From: Lepidodermella squamata
Taxonomy: Eukaryota; Gastrotricha
NCBI GenBank assembly: GCA_047495785.1
Contig: JBLDXI010000015.1
Span: 744,001-808,000, forward strand
Direction of reading: 5' to 3'
Length of the DNA stretch: 64,000 nt
The notes beneath the pieces are model-generated. The model was not told the origin of the DNA. It searched no databases and worked only from the letters and a program-made list of their open reading frames with translations. The position numbers and the translations under genes were made by a program. Positions within the stretch are counted from its first letter, which is position 1. Each line of letters begins with the position of its first letter. Shown piece after piece: positions 45,901 through 57,900 of the stretch.

Positions 45901-48900
45901 ACTCGGAACCTGCTGCAGCGACCGTATCGAATCAACCTCCAAACTATTCACACTAATCATCGGCTTCGACTCAACCAACGGCGTCGATTGCTGGCCGAGA
46001 GCGATAGACGCGCCTGTCATCAGCACATTCGACATAATGACATCGAAAACGCCGCCACGGGTCGAACTCTGCTGGAGAAGGCGATAGGCAGCCGCGTTTT
46101 GCAGGCACAACTCCTGGATTGTCATCACAACCTTCGAAAACTCCCCACTCGAGTCGTCGATCGAACGGGAATCAGTTCGATTCGAACCACCAATGCGGAA
46201 GTATAGCTCGAAGGTTATCGTAACATTCGGCGACATGTCTCTCGACGCAGATTTCGCTGGTCTGTCGTGTTTCAGCAGGACTATAACCCTAGGCACTGGT
46301 AAATGGGCTGAGAGGTAGGACTCGGAATTTTCGAGAATTTGCAACGCCTGTCGATGCAAAACTGGCTGAACTACGAAGCCAACGCTGCGAAGCTGCGAGC
46401 AAAATCGCATCAAATCGATGAAACTCGCCTGCCGTTCGTCGGAGCTCACGTTTTCCGCAAGGGCCAACGCTACGGTGATTTCGCCAGAAAAAGGCATGGC
46501 GAGTAACGGGAAACCGGCCGGGATCGAAGTTATCCGCTGCAACGTCTCGAAATCGAAGCTGAAGCCCGCGCAAATTCTAGTGAACTGGCCCTGATTTTGG
46601 CGCTCTGGGCCGAATTTTATCACGTCTAAAATTTGCGAGTAATCCCCGCCAATCGCTAGGGTCGACCGTTTTGCGTCTCCCTCCAACTTCACAGCAGTTC
46701 CTAGCGTTACCAACTGCTCGAGGCGGAAGACGAATTGAGAGTAAATCGAAGTTTGGTGCAAGAAACTCGGCTGTAAAACGACGTTAATCGATGGATATAG
46801 TGATTTCACAACGCCCTGGACGCATTTCAGCTGAGATAACGCGCTCCGAGCGACCAATTGAGCTGATGTACCGTTTGGCGCCTTTTTGAAATCGCGGATT
46901 ACGGAATTGAGACGGTCGATAGTCCACTCGGTGTCGTCGGCGAGAAATTGACTGAGGACTTGCACGATTCGGTTTAGATCTTGTTGGCCGGCTTTAGATT
47001 CCGGGAAGTAAGCGAGCAGCATATCGGTGAGAGATTTCTTATCGAGTTCTGGCGCGGACTTCTGGGAGATTTCCAGGATGAATCGGTCAATTTTCTCGTC
47101 GCTGACCTAAATAAAAATAGAAAGCAATTAATAATGGGCACCACTGCATGGTAAAATCTAATTTCTGTATTAACTGCTGGGACTGCGCCTAGGTTGACTT
47201 AATGGACTTTCAGTTTGTGTCTTTCAACGGATTGAGAGAGCTTCTGGTGTAACAGGATCACTATTTTCAAGGTCCGAATAGTATGCAATCCAATAGCAGA
47301 GCGAGATACGATCGGCCCATTACAATAAAACACAGTCTGAGGCAGTTTTCAAAACGATTAGTCTCATTGTGTTTCCTGTATCATCTGGTTTAGCTTATTT
47401 GCATTGTTTGGCGAGGCAAGGGCCAACCAAAACGCGTCGGACCGGCTCCAAGATGATTAATTGGCTGCATACTCTATTTTGCTAACTACTCTCGGCGAAG
47501 GCCATCTCTGAAAACGTCTAACTTCACTACAAGCAACGCTATTTACTGGGATTGCTTTCGAATTTAGCCAAAGAATTGTCAATCAATCTACCACTGCATT
47601 CGCCCACTATAATGAGAAGAGCGCCGTGGATGGCACTGTCTAAGGTTTGTGCGTGCTGTTTTGCTGTTCCGCTGTTAGTGAGAAGCTCAAGCCACTTGTT
47701 ATTGGCAACGCTGCGTATCCTTGCCCACTCAAAGCTGGCATTGCCAATGCACGGCTATGGAACTTGAAGGGCGCTTTGTGAACAGCTTCGAGAATTTAGT
47801 TGCCAAAATCAATAACTCTACGCGAATTTTTTGCGCTGCAGCTTTGAAAAACGGAGGCTTAACCGGCCGGTAAGTGATGAAAATTACGGGACGCAAGAAT
47901 CTACAACCGTCTTTCATCTAAAAATTGAAAAATTGAAATCTCCGAGATCTTCTCAAAAAAGCTGGCAGGAGCATCTGGCCAGGCTCAAATCCCGGGACCT
48001 TCCAATGAGAAGGCCTTGAAAATCGTCCACGATGAAAACTTGAATCATGATCTTGCTTCCAACTTTTTATAGAAACAGATGAATGGCTCTTAAATAAATA
48101 AATAAATAAAAGAGGAAGTGGCAGCATGAAGTTTCTCTCGAGTCTCGTTTTTCATGCGAATGATGTGAAGCCAATAGTTACTATCAACTGCTGGGACCGG
48201 GCTCAAGTTGATATTCTGGTAACACCGGATGACTTCAACGGAGATTTACCAAAGTGGCGAAGTTTGGAGGAATGACGCAAATCTGCGGCTAATCAAGTTT
48301 GTAACAGCCAATGGTGATTTTTGCCGCTGGGTAATGGCATTGAATGCAATTGAGCAAAAGTGCTCAAAGGAAAGATATTACCAATCAGTGTCTATCAACG
48401 GTATGAGGCGGGTTCTGGTCTATCGGGGTCGCTTTTCAAAGTTTCTGGTTCTTCGAGCTATCAAAGCGAAGACGCGAATTAGATGGGTGTAAGTAGACTT
48501 CAAACCCGACGGTTTCCAGGTAGAGTTCTCCGAAAACTACGCAATTCAACAACAGGATGAAATTCAATCGGTCCATTACGATAAAACACATCTATTCCTA
48601 AATCGAGCATGGCATTTTCTCGCCTCCTAGCATGTAAAAGGCGCTTCGTGAACGTTTTGTCGATACATGACACACTTCTGTCTCGTTACAAAAAATTTCG
48701 CCAGTGACAAATCGATCTTACGCTAATTGTTTCTCTCGACTCTCGACCTGATCTAACGATGTCAAAATCAGACTGCGGCCGTTTGCAAAGGCCAAATAAC
48801 CATACTACTATGAGCTCAATGGCGATAGGCTGCTGCCGCTGCAACTCGACGACGAAGTTTCGTTTGGCATCAAATTCGACGGAGGCGCCGCTGTTCTCGG

Positions 48901-51900
48901 CGATTGAAGTCTCGAGACGACCGATTTAGCCGCGGTCAAATCAATGCACTCAAGCAAACCGACAGATTACGCCGCCACAATAATATTGCGCCTCGTCAAC
49001 AATAAGAGAATGATTTAAAAGTTTATTAAATTAAGCTGAATTTCCAATTTTCGTAGATTTTCTATAAATTAGGATATTCAACCTATTCAATATTTCATTA
49101 TTTTTTCAGAGCTGCCCACGCCAAAGCCTGCCTTCACTCAACCGTCAATCCAAAGCTGATTACCCAGGTTTGCAAGGTTTACGGTACTGACATGCAAGAC
49201 GTTTCATGCGCCCTTCTCGCCTATATATTCTCAAGTCACATGTTCCCAGATGATCTCAAACTACTGGAAAATCTAATTTTCAAATTCCTGCAGCTATCAG
49301 TTAAGTGCTATGGCGACTCTGAAATCGTGACGAAATATCACAATTCCATCCACTATCCACAGCAAATCCTCGACTATGGGCCTTCTCGGTTCTATTCTTC
49401 TCTCGGTTTCAAACGCGGCTTGGCTAAATTATAGCCGAAAAACTACAACAATCCGCTGCAGGAAATTTTGAATATCGCCAAATATCAGTCAATAAAATTT
49501 CTCAACAGCAACTACATTCGTAACTACAATCGATGAATGGAAAGTCGGAAAATTGGCTGGCTACGATATAAATCAGCCTAATTTGGCTATCGATGCAAGA
49601 ATTCACGCATCGATCTATCGATTCTATACATCTGGAGCAACGATAACGACATCACAGCCTGTGGTTGGTTGGTTCGACGGCGGTAAACGCCCGTCAGTAA
49701 AACATCGACCTGACGACATTTCCAGCAAGATCTCATTCCTATTCAATCGATTTTCACTAGTCGGAAGATTGCCGAGAATTTTAGAGCCTGGGAGCCCGAG
49801 ATTGTCATATCTATAAATTTGCTATACACATTTGCGGACTCAATCGCCTCTACAAGACGCGGGTTGCCGAGGCCAAATCGAGAGCTGCTACTGAGCTCTA
49901 GCGTTCGCATCAATCGAAATCCCACAATCGCAAAAGGGGTCAGCTGAGGGCGATGAGGAATCGGATGAGGCTGTCAACAAGCGAGCCATAAATGGTTTTT
50001 TCTTTGTTATAGCCTGATGATGGATGGTCCGCGCAAGGGCCGAAACGTCGCTTACAAATAAGGTTGTTGTTAAAAGCAACCTGCGGTCGCTTTCTTTTTT
50101 ACTGAATATCGATTTCTTTTTTGTTGAAAACTCAGAAAACAGCGGCCCAATTATTGCTACGATGTAAATGATATTTTTCTCACGCGGAACTTGAACATTA
50201 AGCTTGAAATTTTACTTCACAGTTTTCGTGAAATTGTCGAAAAATAAATAATGTATTTTCGCGGATTTTTCCTGGTGAAAAAGCGATTTGATCGGAATAA
50301 ATTTAAATAATTTTAATTAATACGACGAATAAAAATCTAACCTGACCACCACCAGGCAGCGTCATCAAGACAGCTCGCAGCAGGTTGACATGATTTAGCA
50401 CAAAATTCGTCACAATTTTGCGCGGCGTGCCTCGATTTTTCGCCGCCGTTTTCAAGTTGCTCGCAACAAACACGAATTGCTTCCACAAATCCGCGCAAAT
50501 GCAAATCAACTCGGTCAAAACCTGGCAAATCGACGTCAATTCAACGCTACCAGCTGCTGAATCTTGCTGCGAAATCAACAACGGCGCAACGAGATCGACA
50601 GCTAGCTCAGTCCGTTCAGTCGGGTAGCCGCGTTCAACACGAGCGCCGCGATAAACCCGCCCAATTTCAAACCGCCGGCAATCGAAGACATTCGACCGAA
50701 CAATTTGCCTCGCGAAAGCGATTCTTAAATCGTAGGGTAGCGATAACGGAACTCCGGAGGACGATAGCAGGGTTTCTAATTCCAACGAGTCGGAATACGG
50801 CCGTTTCGACGAATTTTCCGGCGATTTAGAAACCGGCAGCAGAAGCGGCCAGTAGTGGCCTCGGCAAGAGAAACGGTGGAAAAATTCACGAATCATTTTT
50901 TCAACCAGCGACCGCTTCCACTGCGTCAGATCTGAGTCAAATTTCTGCGATTGATACAGGAAACAATCGAATAAATAGTCGTCTTTTTGGGTGAGCGATC
51001 GAGTTAAATCCGTGAAGAGGGTCGATAGTAATTGCTTAAATTCCGGGCTATTCTGATTGGCGACAATCGACTGGATCAGCATTGACAGCTGCTTGTCGCC
51101 GAGTTCTGACGGGGAGGGTATCAGGTCGCTGTGGAGAATCTCGTCGGCGCTAGGGCGCGCGCGAGGGGTGCGTCGGGTGAGTAGGGTGACTAGTTGGACG
51201 ACGCGGGACAGCGCTGCATCGGCGACGAGGCGGTCGGGCAGGCACTCGGTGACTTCTTCTTTCGTTGAGCGTTGGATCTGCGACAGCACGCTCGCGCGTT
51301 CGCTGAACGTCTCGAAAAAGTAGAACATTTCCAACAAAACAACGCCCAGGCTGAGAAAAACAAAAAACGAGCAATTAAATTCTTGATCGGGTTTAAAAAC
51401 GCGAAAATACTAGGAAAAATAGTAACAAACAAAAATTATTAGCAAAATTGAATATTTCTGGTATTATTGTAAAATTCATGATTTTTAGGTAATTTTCATG
51501 ACAATTTTCAAAAACAACGTCAGGTAAAGCTCGCTTTGCTCAAGTCCTATAGCAGAGGACTGAGAAAAACGAAACATTTAGTTCAAAAGCCAGGTCAAGT
51601 TTCCAATAAATCATCAGAAAAAAATTTAAATTGGGTGAAGCTCGATATTTTGATCTCACAATATCGGAATTTTAAATCTCTTTTTCTATGCCGTAGACTT
51701 GATAGAAATGAAAAAATTCAGAAGGGGTCGCACGTGATACAAGTTTCGATTTTTGGATCAAAGATGGTTAGATGGTTAGATGGCTGGAGAAGCCCGGGAT
51801 CACGCAAAAATAGATCGGGATTTATTTGGATTCTAAAAATCAATTATAAAATTCTCGGAAATTATTTTTCTAAAATTGCGAATTCGCACAATTTTCAAGT

Positions 51901-54900
51901 TAAAAATCCACACTGAATCCGGGAAATGACCATTGCTTGAAAAATTTATGATCGTTACAAAATTGAAATTCAGATTTTTTTACAAAAAATCGGGAAAAAC
52001 TTTTTCCATTTTTGTTTTTGAGAAATTTAGAATTTCGATTTTGCTAATTAGCGAAATTATACAAATTAACTGTGCCTAATTCCATGGTTTTTGGATGTGT
52101 CGAAAATATAGGTTTACAGCCAACAATTGTACCTGTACAAATCAGTTTTCTGGTCGTAATTGCCGCCGGAGAGAATTTCCGGCGAGATGAAATAAGACGT
52201 GCCAACGACGAATTCGTCCGGGAAGGCGCCCGTCGACGGCGTCATCGGGTCCCCGGCGCCCAGGCCGTGCTGCGGCGTCGGCACGTGCAGGGCGTACAGC
52301 TGGTCGGGCGACACGGCGATGAGGCTGTTCTGCCGCAACGACAGCTGCTGCTTCTTCGAGTGCATCGCCAGGCCGAAATCGCCGATTTTCACGCGGTCTT
52401 CCGATGTCAGAAATATGTTGTTTGGCGTCAGGTCGCGATGGATCATTCCCTTAACAAATAAGAAACAGATTATTTCATGCATGATTCATCATGATGCATG
52501 GAGGAATCACATTTAATATATTTTGTCCTGTCAGAAAATTTCTTAAAAATTTTGGATAGAATTTAGCAAATAAGGAAATAAAACTGGTATCGATTAACCG
52601 ACTAACCGAAAATAATCACTAAAAACTATTTAAAAAAAATCAATTTGTACCAGATTTTCTATCCAGTTCCCTTGGGACTGAGTAAAAAAGGTGGTTGAAA
52701 AAAGTAAAATAGGATTTTTCAAAGTTAAAATAAAATTTAATCATTGAATATTGGGAGTATATTTTTGCCAGCTAAATCCATTTTTGTCAGCTAAATTTGG
52801 CCAATCGCGTAAAATGCGCCATCCGTAAATTTGGAATCTCCCGAGCCGGAACATGATCAGGTTGACGGCACAGGTGACAATGAATCCGTGGTCGAAGATT
52901 ACCCGCCATTCGCACGGAATTTCCTGGCTAAGCCTCTCTCCCAAGCACTCAATCAAGGTGATGAAAACTACAACGGCAACAACTGAGAACTGAGGCATCC
53001 TTGGAAAGATACGACAACTGACAGTAGCTAATCCTAATCATCAGTCCCTTTCGCAACCGAAGTCAACCTTCGTTGCATTCGAGCCTAGCATCCTGAATGC
53101 TGAACTACATCAACACGATCGCGAAAAATTTGATTTGCAAGTAAGCAAGTTCAACTACCTGACCCCGACGAGGAATGCAGATAACGAATGTCCCTTCGAC
53201 GGAAGGTTACGGAAGGATATTAGCTGAATTAAACAGGGCCTCAGGCATTTTCACTATTAAAGCTGCCGAAGAAGCCCGACTACGACAGCGATTCAGAACG
53301 TTTCAATCAATGCGGCTGAATCCTGAACGCCACCGCAATGCTGGACTCCTTTGCAATTTGCCGCCCATCAAGGTGGAGAGCTATGCCAAAAACGTAGACC
53401 TCAACTTAACGACCAGCTTTATTAACATACAAAAGGCGAAAACAGTTCGTCGCATGCTAAATGAACCTCAAAAATGAAATTTTCATGCCGAATTCGATTC
53501 AACTTATGCACTATTATGCCCTTGTGATATCCATTAATAAACACGTTGGTCAGTCAATAAGCCTTCATAAAAGTAAAAAGCTTTTTGGTAGGGTCAGCTA
53601 GCGTTAAGAATTGAAAAATGAAATGTAATAAAGTGTGGTTGCTGACGAAAGAATATCAAATCTGAATATTTATGGACAATAAATCGCACACAATCAGTGA
53701 GAACAGAAAACATGATCAGTGAGAACATAAAATAAACGAGAAAATGCTGACAATAATTAATCAAAAATTATACCATTTTTCCAGCGGTTGAACTAATCAC
53801 TATAAACGTGAGGTGGCTCAAATGAAAACAATGATTAGAATGACTATAACGGCACCTAACGCCGCCAGGCCTAGGAATACGATGATAGTAATAACCCAAG
53901 CACTTAACGCAGCCATAATTTCATTCACTCATAGCAATAAATTGAAAAATTGGGGCCAATTAAATGAAATTCTCTCAAAATCACGTGACTGTTAAAACTA
54001 GAATCCATAACTATGCGCAATGAAAATGAAATGAAAAATTCCCAATTTAATTTTGGATTTAAGCGTTGAATTACTGCCACGAGTTTGTTGTAAAAATAAT
54101 TCAAATACCTTGGTTTAAAAATCATTTCTAGCCGGCCGGTGGACTACTAGTAGTCGATGAATTATTGTTATCCATACTGACGATAGCAAGAACGATCAGC
54201 GCGACAATTAGCAGGAATAAAATGACGGGAATAAGCACGAGCAGTATAACAGTACACGTGCAACAACTTTGAGCTTCTTCGCCCATTTTGTAAAATTGGA
54301 TCGAAATATATTTTAGACAACAAAGTCGAAAGTATGAAATGAAATTGTAAAAAATGTTGATGTTCTGATTCGAGTGCAATGAACTAAAATGCTACTTAGG
54401 ACACGAATAGCTGAGTTGCTTTAGCGAGCAGGTGTTTTCAGTCGCGTGCCGAATTTACGCACTCAACACGGTTATAGTAATAAAATAGGGCGAAAAAATG
54501 GCGCCATATTGGTTGGAGGAAAATAATGCTAAATACGGGAAATCAGAAATAGCCTCTTCGGCTAAAAAGTCAGATGGACAAACAACATTGCCAAATATTC
54601 AACACCTACAACCATACAAAATTTGTTAACTCATTTTTATCGGAATTAAAATTTAAAATTTAAAGAGTTCGAATAATAAAATTTCATAAATCTGGAGAAA
54701 TATTTAATTCGATTTATTAGCAACGCCAAATGCTCGAAAATTGAACTGACCTTGAACATCGTTGCGGGTCAAATTAAAATTGGTAATAAAACGGTAAAAC
54801 ATGGTGTAATAAAATATCGATTAGTTGTTCGAAATTCAAGTTTAGTATTGAGTGTTCGACGACGGGTTGAATTCGGTATCGTAATTGGCACTCGGCGTCG

Positions 54901-57900
54901 ACGTGTCGTAGTTAGTAAGAACTAATACAAGCGCTATTGTAGCAGCTACTATAATTATAGGCACTATAACCAGTGCCGCTATCGCACAGCCGCTCATTCC
55001 TGACATTTTTGTTTTTGAAAAATTGGAATTTTTTTTCAATTCAACTGAGGTGGGATAACGCGACGGCGCGTGTATCAAACAACAGAACGCGTGCCTGGAA
55101 AAAGTTTTTCAGAAATTAAACCAACCTTTTTTAATCATTGCGAAGCATTGATAATGCCCAAAACGATGAGGGCTATAATGCCGAGGGCGATAACGATCGC
55201 AATAACAACGATTATAGTTATGACACATGTGCATGTTGCGCAGGCATCGGCCATTCGAATTGCGAATTATTCAGTTTGTGGCAGTGAGGTAAAAATTACG
55301 AAAAAATAAATTAACGTTAAAATTGAGTAAAAATATTAGGTAAAATTGCTCAGCCGCTGGTCGCTACGATTATGATAACAATCACAGCACCTAGGGCTAC
55401 GACTCCCAACAGGGTGATTACGGTGATTTCACAACCATCAAGGTTGGACATGTTAAATTGTTGGCATGTGGGAGATGAAAAAAAAAATTGGAAAAATTCT
55501 TAACGTGACGGTGTTTCATGTACACGTGCGCGAAAAACGCTCAGGACGACACGCGATGAAAAAATCGCGTGCTTTATTTTTTATTTGATAAAAAAGAGCT
55601 GAGAAAAATACCTTGCCATTAAAGACTCATGATCAGGAAAATGATTAGAGCGATAATGCCGAGACATATTACAATGGGAACGACTATTATCACAACTAGA
55701 ACAGCAGTCGCAATACCAGCCATGATTTCATCGCAAAAATTCTGACCCGAAAAAATGATATCTCGATTTCGAAAAATCATTTTCGATTCTTTAATTGCCA
55801 AATCACGCGACATGAAATTTTAATGACGAATACTTAGTTGGTTGTTTTTAGAAAATTCAAATTTTAGCTTCCATCGAATTTTAAACAGCCAAAAATCAAA
55901 CCTGTTTATGGATGTAGGCCAGCGCTTCGACGATTTGTTTGAACAGGATCCAAGCCCGTTTTTGGCCATCGGCGAGTTCTGAATCCGTTTGCAAGTCCGA
56001 TTTCGGGCTCGCAAACAACACGCCGCTGTCGATTAATTGCCGCAAGGTTCCTTCGCACAATTCCTAGGTGAAACATTTGTTAAATTTAACAATCAATTTC
56101 AAATATATGTTACCTGTGGTCTCCTAATATTAGTAGTAAAAATGGATTATTTTAGCGTAGAAAACATTTTTCTAAGAGAAATTTTAATGGGAGTAATTAC
56201 GGCATTTATATTGCTATTGAAATTAAAATTGGCTTTGTATTGCTATCAACATTTCCTTTGCCTCCAAAATTGTCTGAACTTCTCATTCTAAATATTCCGT
56301 TATTTTAAATGGATCCATTGGCAACTTTCCATCGCATGTATCTTTCTAAAGAAGAAGTCCTTCATATTTTACACACCTATTCGAACGACGTAATCGAAGT
56401 TCGCAGTAAATTCGATGCCATTACAACGGGTGAGCAAAGCTCCACCTTTAAATAAATGACTACAGTAGTGACCAAATTTTTGTTTTCTTGATTTATTATT
56501 TTAAATAATCAAGTTGTATTTCACGTCTGTAAATATTAAATGTGAGCTCGGCAATATCGTCAAAAAGCGAGAGTCCGCCATTCAAGCCAGGAATGATTTG
56601 GGACGTCGATCCTCTCCAGTTGCAGGCCGGAACGTACCATTACGCCATTAAACACCTCGAACCGGACGTCAAGTTTCTGCCGAAATTTCCGCCCATTATT
56701 CAGTGCATGATGGGCTCGTCAACAAACTTCCAGCGGGTGGACCGGATGTTCATCTCACATATCTCACTAGCTATCTCGGCAGTACAGATGCTCGGCCGGA
56801 AGCATATCACGGTAGGACTTCGATACCGGGCCAGGTGATCGCCCTCTTCCCCACAGGTTTCGAAAGGAATCAGAAGCTCCATAGTGTGGACAGTGTGGAT
56901 ATACGGATATATAAAGTACGACGACGACACTTTTTCAAGATATATCCTTTAAAAATGCCTGAAATGCACTAGCGGTTCCATTTGCTGCTTTTCGCCTCCG
57001 CAAGTGTACCTGAAAACGACCAGCTCGACGACAGGGTAGCAGGAGCCGCGGTATCGGCCGCGGCAATGAATTCACCTGGAATGATCGCCGTCATAGCCTA
57101 GGTCCGAGAAAAATCGATATTTCTCGAGTGGTGTGTCATATTTACGTGCCATATCGCGCGAATAGTTACAAAAAATACGCCAAATTAAGCAATAATCCAT
57201 GAGAAGTTTGGTCCTTGCTATTTCTCTAGAAATGCAGCAGCGATCGACCAGTTCTGCGCTACGATTTTAGCCTACAACAGCCAGTGCTACAAACCACGGC
57301 TTCATTTGTCTGACTGAGACGAAACAAGCCATACGCGCATGAAGCGAAAGAATGGGAAGGAATCAGCGGTTTTCATCTTGGGTACACCAATGACAATACA
57401 CTCTGACAACTAACAAGAATTCGTGAACGAAATCATTCGAGAACTAGGTACGATGTGGCCCAGGGAAATTATGTCTCCGTAAAGTCGAGGATGAATCGTC
57501 CAAAAAATGATGGCAAATTCCGCATATTTTTGCAATTTTGCAGGAAAAATTCGGCCGGCGCATGAGGTAACATAATTTCCTGAATCAATTGAATTTAAGG
57601 CACGGACAAGGCATGTAACTGCCAACAAAATCTGTTACATCATTAGCTAATAATTGACTATTTTAGCTACCTGGTATCATCATTAGCTAAGCAGAAAAAT
57701 ATTGGCTCCCGAAATTTCTAATATCGGATTCGAAAATACAGATGGTATCAACGATTTTTCAATCATTTATTAATGCCTGATAATTTAGTCAAAACTGATG
57801 AGATATATAGCTAAATAGCCCAAGAATTTATCCTTACCATTTGAATGTAAAGGCACAACAAGTCACTTGAATGCGCCGAATCAGCCGCGCTGTCGTCATT

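Noticed and set aside
51536-51916. 126-codon plus ORF in GCN2 intron 5
   Set aside because: Lys/Asn/Ser-rich chance opening in AT-rich intron, with no signal or splice support.
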